Origin: Sodiomyces alkalinus F11
Taxonomy: Eukaryota; Ascomycota; Sordariomycetes; Glomerellales; Plectosphaerellaceae
NCBI RefSeq assembly: GCF_003711515.1
Contig: NW_021167092.1
Span: 611,073 to 675,072, forward strand
DNA length: 64,000 nt
Direction of reading: 5' to 3'
Made by a program: the position numbers and the translations under genes. Positions within the stretch are counted from its first letter, which is position 1; each line of letters opens with the position of its first letter. The notes beneath the pieces are model-generated. The model made no database searches, was not told where the DNA came from, and saw only the letters and a list, made by a program, of their open reading frames with translations. Positions 47,341 through 55,910 of the stretch are shown here, piece after piece.

Positions 47341-48680
47341 AATAAGCCAAAGCGTCTTTTCGGTTCCGGTTTGAAAAAGATAGTTTAGCTAGAGTATTTC
47401 TTATTAATATTCTGCTATTTACGTCTTTATACACGGACCGGCTTTAGTACGGTCTTTTTAAAGGCTTCTATCTTAATTATAGACTTTATTACTATAAGAC
47501 TATTAGTATAGTCGACTACCTTATAAATCACGTAGGTATACTATATCTTCACTCCCTGAATATAAAAAGCCTTTAGTATATCGTGAATATCCGTTTTAGT
47601 GTATAGGAATTTCTCCCTAGCTTTGGCGTTATTAGAGTAGATCGCTATACTAGTAAGGGTCTATTTAATACTAATATTATCCTGGTTATCGACTTTACCG
47701 GTCTTAGTAATCGCTTATCGTAGGATCGTTATAGTCTTTTTCCTTTTTAGATATATTAGTACTATATCCGGGAATCGGATAAAGACTCTATTATCCTTTT
47801 TTACTAGGCGTTCCCTAGTTATATCCGGGGGCGTTACGTTATTCTTTTTCTTTTTCCCTTTTATTATAATAGTCTAATCTTGTTAAGTATTAGGGGGAGG
47901 GTTTTACTAGCTTATCGATTTCGGCGGGGGGGCTTTTAGCTTTACTTTAGGCTATCTCTCGGGCTTTACGGGGTGTTCTTTAGCGGGCGGTAAACTAGGA
48001 TTAATCTTACCGGGCGGTACTACGCTATTCGGTCGGGGTTAGGAGTCTTTACCTCCTAGCGCCCTAGGCGGGTCTATACCGGTTACTAAAGCCGGTACCC
48101 TTATCTTAATTAGGCCGATAAATTCGTTATCGAGCTAGCTTACTAGGGCGTTATTAGCTCCCGGCATATTCCTAGCTTTAGATATACTCTATTCGACGGC
48201 CTAGATTAGAATATTAATGGCGGAGGCTTTCTACTATAAGAATTAAATAAGGTTTTCCATAGTCTATTATAGATATTTTCGGGTATATACGGGAAAGGAT
48301 TTAGCGTTACTCTTAGTTGGGGCTACTCCTACTATATCTGTCGGGCGGCGGCGCCCTTATACTAAGCTTTAGTCTAGGCCGGGGTCCTATTAGTTAGCAG
48401 AAGAGGCGCTTAGGCCTTCTTGCATTTAGGTATAATAGGTCCGAGAAGAAATTTTCGGGATAGGTGTTATAAGGTGTAGGTGGTATTGTAAAAGTTCTTC
48501 TAAGTCTCTTATAGGGTAGCGCGCTATGTCCGCCTAGCTATACCTAGAACTACTAAGTAGAGCGGGGAGTTAGCTATCTAATAGTACCTATATTATCCGT
48601 TTTAGCCGCGTTACGCCGGTTTATACTAAGCTTGAAGGCTAGCGTTATTCCTAGGAGTAGGGCGGCTATTAACGTTTTTA
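47341..48680 (-). pseudogene. LINE 1 5' region: ORF1-like remnant
   Basis: The minus-strand frame includes DNRVFIRFPDIVLIYLKRKK and KFLYTKTDIHDILKAF, the style of the nucleic-acid-binding ORF1 protein of Tad-like LINEs. A Pro/Gly-rich stretch lies further right (47860-48120), and about 48150-48500 is low in clear coding signal. Because LINE 2 interrupts the endonuclease at 43955, this should be the upstream part of LINE 1, but I could not find the duplicated target site of LINE 2. Confidence 0.45.
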
Positions 48681-48686
48681 GTGTAT

Positions 48687-49043
48687 TAACCCTACCCGTA
48701 CTAGTAATAGTAGAGGGGCGTACGTGAGTTAAAGGAAGGATAATAACTATTAAAACCGTATTCTATAGCTGTCTATTATTAGAACCGTGTTCCACGGCGG
48801 TCTACTATTAGAACCGCGTTCCACGGCGGTCTACTATTAAGACTAGGGTCTATGGTTACTAAGCCGAACTATCCCCGGGGTTCCCCCGTAGATATATTAG
48901 TTCGGGGCTTCGCCCCTTAGTTTAAAGAAGATATCTTTATTACACCTTATATTTTATAGTAAAGGTCACCCCTTGCTAAACCGTAGAATCCCTAGGTCCG
49001 ATCATACCAGCTGGCTAGATATATGCCTAGTCAGGGCATATTA
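48687..49043 (-). repeat. Solo LTR F, gypsy B/C-related, with TSD
   Basis: A 357-bp unit bounded by the perfect duplication TGTAT (48682-48686 and 49044-49048). Read on the minus strand it begins taatatgccctgac and shares the order of blocks of the gypsy B/C LTRs (a GGACCTAGG core, an AAGGGGTGACCTT core, an AAGATATCTTCT core). The downstream half is different and holds a 29-bp tandem array. No internal gypsy sequence is attached. The insertion point is exactly at the edge of the outermost element's right LTR. Confidence 0.85.
48749..48835. repeat. 29-bp tandem repeat, three units, inside LTR F
   Basis: Units at 48749-48777, 48778-48806 and 48807-48835 (attagaaccgtgttccacgg as the first 20 bases of the middle unit). 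The first unit has the C/T and G/A changes expected of RIP. Confidence 0.9.
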
Positions 49044-49045
49044 TG

Positions 49046-49237
49046 TATATTAGATACTATAGCCACCTTATCAGGGTATAATAAACTATATTATATTGGA
49101 TATATAGAGTACCTTAGTTATATATACCTATAGTTATATCCCCTGCTTTTCCTGTACAGTTAGATATTCCTATAAGCTATTATAAACTTTACTTAGATAA
49201 ATATATATATAATTCCGTGTATTCCATTTATATTCTG
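49046..49237 (+). repeat. Right LTR of the outermost element
   Basis: Aligns with 747-953 (tattagatactatagccacc against tgttagatgcccacagccac at the start). It is 192 bp, shorter because of a short TA run. Confidence 0.65.
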
Positions 49238-49242
49238 GTATA

Positions 49243-49333
49243 TACTAAAGGTAGGGACTTAATAGGGAGACCTCACGTTTCCATATCAAGACCTCAAACA
49301 TGACATTTTAGTGCGGCCACGAACCCGCTGCCA
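49243..49333. other. Host relic that escaped RIP, right flank of the nest
   Basis: Ordinary composition with many CA steps (for example catatcaagacctcaaacatg). It is probably the sequence that originally followed 746. No gene is seen. Confidence 0.5.
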
Positions 49334-49613
49334 AGATACATATATACCGCACCTATTATATATATATACTTTATATAGAAAATCGCAGGCGATATTGTAA
49401 ACCTTAATATATCACTTCCTATATCGTAACTCTGAATCTAACCACCCAAAACACTATAATAATACGTCACGATATTCTACACGATATTCTATATAAAATA
49501 ACCGATTACCCCTATAGCTCTGAGCTAAGTGTTAAGATTAAGTGAGTTACTATATCACCTACGATTTCTTACATAATGTGTATATACAAAATGGGTGCGG
49601 TATATATATATCT
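49334..49613. mobile_element. MITE with long inverted repeats (about 280 bp)
   Basis: The left end agatacatatataccgcacc pairs with the right end ggtgcggtatatatatatct, and the similarity continues inwards (agaaaatcgcaggcgatatt against the reverse complement of atatcacctacgatttctta), giving arms of roughly 100 bp. There is no coding capacity. Target duplication is unclear; TA-rich edges would suit a Tc1/mariner-type MITE. Confidence 0.7.
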
Positions 49614-50334
49614 TAGCGGTGGCGTTGTTGCCTAACTAAAATATCACGTATAAGATCTTAATATTAGAATATAAGCTCTCCCTATTAAATCCCTAAAGGT
49701 ATAGTCGAGATCTTTTAGCCGGCGGTTAAGATACAGTACCTCCTTAAGTACTAGTTAAGATATAGCACCACCGTCGAGCACTATATCGAGTACTATATCG
49801 AGTACCCGTATTATAGCTGATAACCTTATAGATAGGAGGGACCGACTATAGCTAAAGAAGCTAGTTAAAGTCCTAATAGAATATCCGACGGAATATCTAA
49901 TAGACTAACGCCACGACGATTAACGGAGCGATAGATTAACGCCGTGATAATTAATAACCTAATAGATAGGAGGGACTAATTATAGTAAAAGCAGCTAGTA
50001 GAAGTCCTAACGAAATATCCGACAGAATATCTAATAGGCTGATAATCGACGCCGTGATGGATGAATAATAGTTACCTTATTGGGATTAACGAAGACTCTT
50101 TTAAGGGGCGAGGAGTTTACGAGATTTAGAGCATAGGCGGGCGTAGTATATATAAGAGAACGCTTATAGTATCGAAAGCTAGAGGAGGTCCCAACAGAGT
50201 ATATTAGAACGCCGAAGGTTAAAGTTAAAGGAAGCTATGGAATAATTAAACCGTCGGCCTACTACGAATGGCTTTAATAGGCTGACTACTAGTATAACTA
50301 TTAACAGGGTATATTAAATAGGTCCTGAGATACG
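49614..50334. other. Unassigned RIP-affected interval
   Basis: There is no intact frame. It holds a 134-bp tandem duplication (49820-50062) and a short direct repeat tatcgagtac twice (49790-49806). Around 50150-50280 a plus frame reads KLEEVPTEYIRTPKVKVKG, too short to assign. Confidence 0.5.
49820..50062. repeat. 134-bp tandem duplication (second unit partial)
   Basis: The segment starting ataaccttatagataggagg at 49820 recurs at 49954 (ataacctaatagataggagg). The match continues through the gaatatccgac and aatatctaatag blocks to the end of the second unit. Confidence 0.85.
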
Positions 50335-50520
50335 GTTATATAATGGGCCGGATTTAACCGAGATTATAATCTCGGTAATTAGGGTAGACACCTGCAGAAT
50401 CTTTACTATAGAAATTACGGTAGTAGGAGTTCCTAACCGGTCGGATAATTTATAGTTATAGATATAGATCTATATATTTACAAGCCTTAATTACATTAAC
50501 AAATCAACTGCCCTATTACT
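50335..50520 (+). repeat. LTR-like fragment of the copia 1 family
   Basis: gggtagacacctgcagaatc at about 50382 is identical to the same stretch in the copia 1 5' LTR, with weaker similarity on both sides (ggtaattagggtagac, attacggtagtaggag, and a ttatagttata run). No partner LTR or target duplication is seen, so the ends are uncertain. Confidence 0.55.
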
Positions 50521-50921
50521 ATTCTACGTTATTATTTAGTTAAGATATTCGTATTAGTCTTAAATCTTATATATTAGTTAATTAATAATACCGATGTTTT
50601 TATGCCTACGATTCTATAATATACTAGGGCCTAGGGCGGAGCGGAGACTAGATCATAGAATCCCTGAGTTATCTAATTCTTATTAAGATAAGATTATACT
50701 AGATACTAGTTTACTTATGCCTAATACTAGTACTCTTAAAAACTATTCTTTATTCGTTTACTAATTATAGATATAGAATATCGAATAAATTATTACTAAA
50801 AGTCTAGACTATTAAGAGAATGATTATCACGGCTGCACTAGCTAACTCATGAAAAGGCATATGCTTACAGATACACCGACGGATAGAAAAGCAGATATCC
50901 CTGATAGTTAGGCTACTATCT
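50521..50921. other. 3' flank of the GPC1-like gene
   Basis: TA-rich up to about 50810, then ordinary composition in the last 100 bp before the stop codon (ggctgcactagctaactcatg), which is probably the 3' untranslated region. No clear polyadenylation site can be fixed and no other gene is seen. Confidence 0.4.
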
Positions 50922-52568
50922 CTACATGCTCTGTTTAGACAGTTTACGTTCCGTTGCGGAAAGCCTAGCAGGAATATCTAGACCAGTAATGGCAGTCTCT
51001 GTGGCTATCCCACCGTCAGGCTCTGTTGCGGAGACTGTAGCAGTGACAACGTCGGGATCGAGTCCCGGCGTAATACCTTCAGCGACGGGCATGGTGAGTT
51101 CCGTGGGCACTGGGTCGTCTGGATTCGGAACCATATGTGGAGAAGTCGCCAGGGATTCGGGACTGCTCTGCCACTGGCCAACTTCTGCCTTCAGAGATTC
51201 AAGCTCCTTTTGGAAACGTCTCCCGAAAACATCGATGTAGTAAGTTGCGCCATTGTATACACTCCATGAAAAGACGACCATGAGGAACGCAGACGAGGCG
51301 TAACGACTGAGGAACCACAGCGGACATGGTATCATGGTCAGCATTGCGTAGAAGCATTGAATTGCCATGAAAGCCGGTTCCTGTAGCGCGTTGGGAAGTG
51401 ACAAGACCAGTTTCCCAATCCATGACTTCGAATACGATCGCCGAAGCCAAGTAAACGATGTCGGCCGGCCAGCAGCGATCTTTTCCCGCCGGCGGACTGT
51501 TATGAAAAAGTAATAGGACAGTTGCCAGACCGCATAAGGTACTGAACTCCAGGCCAACATGGACAAGATGTTGACAGATGCTGTTGCCGACGCCACAGGA
51601 GAATGTTTCAGATCCCATATAGCAGGAAACCGACTTGCCTGTAGACCATCAGGCCACAAATGGACCATGCAATGTAGAGTCGCACAAGGCATGATATGGA
51701 TGAAGAGCGATGTGACCTTGTCGAAGCTGTGAAAGACGAGAGAATTTCTCCACATGATGATGGCAACGGCGTTATTCCCAAAGGCAAGGCAGTAGACTGA
51801 CGTGAAGAGGTGCTTCGAGTTAGGAAAGACCCAAATGCTGATCATAAGAAGAAAATTGACGAAATAGCACAAGTCTGCCAGGAAGTAATGGTAACCCCGA
51901 CGGTGATACGTGAATACACGTATGGGCATGAAATACATCAACTGAGCGGTGTACCAAATATGGAACGATTGAGGGTGGCCTCCGATCAGGTACCCGCTGA
52001 TGAATATGTTCATAACGCCGCAAATGAACGATATTTTCTCGCGCAACGTGATGATCTTCGTGTCACTCCACCTTCCTGCAAGCTTGTCGACTCCAGCGCG
52101 CATCTGCCTGCGGTATCTTTCGAGCTGTTCGTCGGGTGTAGGAATGCGACGTCTCCATTCCTCGACCATGCGCACCCGGGCGTGTTGGCTTCGCGATTTG
52201 AATGCATCTTTAGACTTTCGAACTTTCTGTGTCTGTGCCGATATGCCTTTCTGGAGCTTCTCAAGATGGTGTGGTAGAGCAAAATTGTCGAGAATATCTA
52301 AAACCGTTAAACGGTCGAGAGGTGGAAAGACGTCCCAGTCTTCGTGATGGGAGCTGCTGCCGGAAAAGGAAGGATTTCCTGACAACTGAGGGCTACCAGG
52401 CGTGACTGCGCCAGACGGAGGACCCAGCAAGATATCGTGATCCGCAGCGGGAGAGCTGGAAGATCGGACATCGATAGCGTCGCTGGGCCAGGGAGCGCTA
52501 GCGTTGTCAGGCACAGGTGGACCCGCGCCGTTGCCACGAGTCTTGCCAAAGGGAGTTGATTCCGCCAT
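50922..52568 (-). CDS. GPC1: Glycerophosphocholine acyltransferase (GPC1/DUF2838 family)
   Basis: 548 residues, one exon. The family (yeast Gpc1) transfers an acyl chain from acyl-CoA to glycerophosphocholine, giving lysophosphatidylcholine, in the endoplasmic-reticulum membrane. Residues 1-170 are hydrophilic, Ser/Pro-rich and then basic/coiled. About eight hydrophobic segments follow between 178 and 440. The conserved core reads RVFTYHRRGYHYFLADLCYF (217-236), then FGNNAVAIIMWRNSLVFHS (263-281) and FDKVTSLFIHIMPC (282-295). The tail 455-548 is polar. It is longer than the yeast protein (about 430 residues) because of the two tails. Start: in-frame TAA at 52596-52598 upstream and no other in-frame ATG between; G at -3 and +4. 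Base composition is normal, without RIP, in sharp contrast to both sides. The family assignment is from recognition of the core, not a search. Confidence 0.92.
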   Translation of the reverse strand: MAESTPFGKTRGNGAGPPVPDNASAPWPSDAIDVRSSSSPAADHDILLGPPSGAVTPGSPQLSGNPSFSGSSSHHEDWDVFPPLDRLTVLDILDNFALPHHLEKLQKGISAQTQKVRKSKDAFKSRSQHARVRMVEEWRRRIPTPDEQLERYRRQMRAGVDKLAGRWSDTKIITLREKISFICGVMNIFISGYLIGGHPQSFHIWYTAQLMYFMPIRVFTYHRRGYHYFLADLCYFVNFLLMISIWVFPNSKHLFTSVYCLAFGNNAVAIIMWRNSLVFHSFDKVTSLFIHIMPCATLHCMVHLWPDGLQASRFPAIWDLKHSPVASATASVNILSMLAWSSVPYAVWQLSYYFFITVRRREKIAAGRPTSFTWLRRSYSKSWIGKLVLSLPNALQEPAFMAIQCFYAMLTMIPCPLWFLSRYASSAFLMVVFSWSVYNGATYYIDVFGRRFQKELESLKAEVGQWQSSPESLATSPHMVPNPDDPVPTELTMPVAEGITPGLDPDVVTATVSATEPDGGIATETAITGLDIPARLSATERKLSKQSM

Positions 52569-52733
52569 GTCGAAGTATGAAACGTGAGACGTTTGTTAAT
52601 GGAGATGTCGCTCGTAGAAGGCACTTCTTGGGGAGCTGCAAACGAGCCGGAAACCATCCGACTGTCGAATACAGCGTAGCCGTCAGAGGATAAAACACGA
52701 TAAAAACGGTCAGATTGAGAGGTTCCAAATTAA
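52569..52733 (-). promoter_or_regulatory. Residual upstream region of the GPC1-like gene
   Basis: Only 165 bp of ordinary, un-RIPed sequence separate the start codon from the MULE (including the 9-bp duplication at 52725-52733). Two ATGs on the minus strand at 52728 and 52657 open out-of-frame frames that overlap the gene start and would act as upstream ORFs if transcribed. No TATA or other box can be assigned. The original upstream sequence resumes after the MULE at about 55428. Confidence 0.5.
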
Positions 52734-52900
52734 GGGCCCTACTAGGGAGCCAGTACAGATAACTATTTTGCCAGTAAACCGGTAGGTCCCGCCAAGCATA
52801 ATAAGCTACCTAAATACTAACCTATTTTGCATATACACTTCGAGTACCTAAGTATATAGTTATAGTCTCTTTCTAATTAATCTACTAGTTTCTTATACAC
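52734..52900 (+). repeat. Left terminal inverted repeat of the MULE
   Basis: Matches the reverse complement of 55252-55418. It retains more CA steps (cagtacagataac, gccaagcataat) than the right copy. Confidence 0.92.
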
Positions 52901-52949
52901 CCCCTCGAAAATTAAAGTAAAATACTAACCTATAATACTATAGCCGAAG

Positions 52950-55210
52950 AATAACGACCGTATAGCTCCGGCCTACCCTCTAAGGTTTATATCTTATATA
53001 AGCAGGGCTTTAAAGCCTTTATTACCTACGCCTACTCGAATAGCTATAGCCTTATTATAAACGAATAGTATCCCTATAGTAGACCGCCGATACGTATCAC
53101 GTACTATTACGGAAAAGGTCGGGCGCCCGTGGCTTAAGATACTTAATTCTACGAGTTAAAGCGTTGGAGGACTATAACTCAGATAATAGCCTACCCTTTT
53201 AAGGTTAACCTCCGTTATCGCAATAACCTTAGAGGGTGGGTTATAGAAGTCGTGGCCTCCTATAATATAGCGCTATTAAGCTATTACTATAGCTAGGTCG
53301 AAGCTAGTTCTTTTAGTCGATTCCGGATAGAAAGTATCGTATTATATAAGGATAATATCGTTATTATATAGAATAGCGGTATTCGGCCCCGCGAGATCGT
53401 AATAAAGATCCGGATCCCGGAATCCATTTTAGGGTTTTCTTCGAGTAGGTAAGTTTTACAGATCGCGAGGTCTAATATCACGAACCTACTAGCCCGTTAC
53501 CGCCGTAAAGAACTTACTAGGAGGACTCTAATTTAATCGCTTTATAAAGTAAGCTATCTTTATCTATTATATAAACGTATATTAACTTATTAGTAAATTA
53601 ATAATTAGGACCTCTTTTATTACTATAATTACCGCGATTAACTTCACCGAATCTAATATCTTTTTATCACGCCGAAATTAGTAATTAGTCTTATAGAATA
53701 AGCCCCTAATATTCTAGTTATTAATATAACCTATAAAACTAATAAGTTCTATATACTATTACTTAACTTTTATAGAATATCGCTACTCCAGAAGTCCTTC
53801 TTAATCGCGATCGCCTTTATAGATAAAGAGAAGGAGTACTAATATACCTAGGCGCTTAAGGCTTTAACCGATTATATCTTAGCTAAGGGTTTACCGCTAT
53901 TATAGTATATTATTACGGACTAAGAGCTCGCGTTAATAAATACCCTAAATCGCTATATATGCTTAAGGCAGGTTTCTAATATTCTATAATACTAGTATAT
54001 TAATATAAATATACTAGTAAAGACTAAGGGCTCCATTCTTAAGCCTATTAGGCTATCTAGTAGCAGGGTAGAATAGTATATTACGTTCTATATATTTTTA
54101 AACGATTAGAATTCGTTAATTTCGAACCTAATAATTAAGGTCTTCGCGGAGCGACTCTAAGTATTTAAGTAATGGGGTAAGTACCTAGAAAAAGCAGTTA
54201 ATTACGCCCTAGGCATTTAGACTAATCTTTTTAAAGATAACATTATAGATTACTACTTAAATCGGGTATCCTATTTTAGTAATACAACTATCTTTATCGT
54301 ATAGTCTTCGTACGCTAGCCTTAAATAGTATATCGACTCTTTTATAGGTAACCTAGTAACTATTTCCCGTAGCCTATAGTTATATTAGAGTAACTAAAAG
54401 GCGGACCTAGCTTTAAAGAGGTAGCGTCGAATTAATAAAGTGGAGCTTTTTATAGCTAAAGTTCTCTTTATCCTTATTAGTTAATAGGTTATCCTATAGG
54501 CTCTTAAGCGGCTTAAATTTAAGCTCTCTGCCTTAGAAAAGGTCTATAAATAGAATCTATTATAATAACTATTACCCCCGCCCAAGCCCTATAATCCTTA
54601 TACTATCACGACTAGCCTAGGCTTATCCTATTAGTATATACTATATAACTATTATCGTAGTTCCGAGCCGCTTAGTATTATGTTAATTAATCGGTACTAA
54701 TAATAGATTCGCTATAAAGTAGTTATAGCGAATACGGGTACCACATTTCTGCCTCCTAGCCTTAGGCCCCTAAAGCCTATACCGGTATATAGAAAAGGCC
54801 GGCTAAAAGGAGCTATTACGATATCTAGCACGGGAAAGTAAAAGGGCTAAGGGAATAATAGTACTAAACAGCTCCCTTTAAGCTTTAAAATCACGGCTAT
54901 AGAATAGTAACACGATATCTTACTACCTCCTACTCTCTTACTATTAATAGCCCCGCCTACCTTAGCTATATATAAGGGGGTATATAGGCTCTTTAGAAAT
55001 ACGCCCGGATTTTCGATACCTTAGAATCGATTAGTAAGGGCGACTCAGATACGTATAATTTAGAGCTTATTTCTGCTAAGGTTAAGGGTAAAATAGATAC
55101 GTTATTAAAGAGCGGTAAAGAAAAGACTCTTAGTTGGTAAGAAGATACTAAAGAGATAGAGGAAATGGAGGCGGTGCTAACTTTCTTAAAAAATAGGTTA
55201 TCTTAGTAGT
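52950..55210 (+). pseudogene. MULE transposase remnant
   Basis: The plus frame has an N-terminal FAR1/WRKY-GCM1-like zinc-finger region at about 53000-53330 (YPFKVNLRYRNNLRGWVIEV, then VASYNIA, which looks like an HNH after His to Tyr changes). The MULE core at about 53740-54010 reads LLNFYRISLLQKSFLIAIAF, IDKEKEY-YT-ALKALTDYI and YIITD-ELALINTLNRYI, where the second catalytic Asp would lie in the TDxELAL box. The C-terminal part (54600-54900) ends in a basic low-complexity tail (PVYRKGRLKGAITI). Stops at Q/W positions show RIP. Not functional. Confidence 0.78.
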
Positions 55211-55251
55211 TCGTGATAGTTAGTATAGTGGTTTAGTGTTTTAGTTTAGGC

Positions 55252-55418
55252 CCTTCAGTTTATTTTTACTGATTAATTAAAAAGAGACTATAACTATATA
55301 TTTAGGTACTCGAAGTATATGTACAAAACAGGTTAGTACTTAGGTAGCTTATTATACTCAGCGGGCCCTACCGGTTTACTAGCAAAATAGTTATCTATAC
55401 TGGCTCCCTAGTAGGGCC
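55252..55418 (-). repeat. Right terminal inverted repeat of the MULE
   Basis: Inverted partner of 52734-52900. It is followed by the duplicated CCAAATTAA and the displaced host upstream sequence. Confidence 0.92.
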
Positions 55419-55442
55419 CCAAATTAATTGTATTTGTCAGAT

Positions 55443-55910
55443 ACTGTCAGAATAATCGGGTCAAGGTACCGCGGCATTATCTATGTCTCATTACTCTATA
55501 CTTAAGGGTATAAGTCTAGGGCGCTGTTTATACTACGCTATAGGCGCGGGGAAGCCTATGCTAAGTACCCGAGGTCGCCGACTATATATATTGTGGTCCT
55601 GCGGGTATACCCAACGACCTCCCTAATATAACCCTTCGTTAGGCGGAAGTCCAGCGCGCTATAGCGTGTAATAGATACCCTTAGCCACTATTACACGCTA
55701 TAGTATACTAGACTTCCGCCTAATAAAGGGTGATATTAAGGAGGTTATTAGGTATAATCGCAGGATATAGTCGGCGGCCTCGGGTACTTAGTACGGGCCT
55801 CCTTATATCTATAGCGTAGTATAAATATCGCCCTAGACTTATACCCTTAAGTCTAGAAGAATAGAATATAGATACTTTCGCGGTACCTTAATCCGATTAT
55901 TCTAATAGTT
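55443..55910. repeat. 468-bp foldback palindrome
   Basis: The left arm from about 55443 (gtcagaataatcgggtcaagg) pairs with the right arm ending at about 55910 (ccttaatccgattattctaatag) over some 220 bp, with a spacer of about 17 bp (agatacccttagccact) near 55670. Arms differ mostly by C/T and G/A transitions plus a few small indels. The left arm keeps more CA/TG. No coding capacity. Probably a foldback-type MITE, or the fused ends of a deleted transposon. Confidence 0.85.

Larger units (their letters stand above)
40011..48680 (-). mobile_element. LINE 1 (Tad-like non-LTR retrotransposon, minus), containing LINE 2
   Basis: Minus-strand order from right to left is an ORF1-like region (47341-48680), an insert (LINE 2, 43956-47340), then endonuclease, reverse transcriptase and RNase H (40250-43955). 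No clear poly(A) end or target duplication was found, so both ends are approximate. It occupies the interior of the outermost copia-like element. Confidence 0.6.
747..49238 (+). mobile_element. Outermost copia-like element holding the whole 48.5-kb nest
   Basis: Related direct repeats at 747-953 and 49046-49237 bracket the block, and GTATA at 742-746 and at 49238-49242 is a candidate 5-bp target duplication. After removing the inserted copia 1, the LINEs and the solo LTR, only about 1.4 kb remains: two LTRs and a gag-like frame (954-1443 joined to 39482-40010). No pol was found, so it is either a gag-only non-autonomous element or a deleted copia. LTR ends are accurate to a few bases only. 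Confidence 0.6.
52734..55418 (+). mobile_element. Mutator-like (MULE) DNA transposon beside the GPC1-like gene
   Basis: Terminal inverted repeats of about 165 bp (52734-52900 and 55252-55418; left end gggccctactagggagcc, right end ggctccctagtagggcc, one base short) are flanked by the 9-bp duplication CCAAATTAA (52725-52733 and 55419-55427), the size typical of Mutator elements. The interior encodes a decayed MULE transposase on the plus strand. Length 2685 bp. Confidence 0.9.

Noticed and set aside
51199..52347. Several open frames on both strands overlapping the GPC1-like gene (51199-51618, 51810-52277, 51820-52023, 52000-52347, 52010-52282 and 50926-51240)
   Set aside because: All are alternate-frame or antisense shadows of the 548-codon gene; none has a recognisable domain or a start context of its own.
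52307..52728. Two minus-strand frames starting upstream of the GPC1-like ATG (52657 and 52728)
   Set aside because: They overlap the gene start out of frame and look like chance frames; noted only as possible upstream ORFs in the regulatory entry.
52734..55418. hAT transposon instead of MULE (an 8-bp duplication CAAATTAA is also readable)
   Set aside because: The interior encodes a MULE-type core (TDxELAL box) and not a hAT dimerisation domain; a 9-bp duplication fits with one base lost from the right end.
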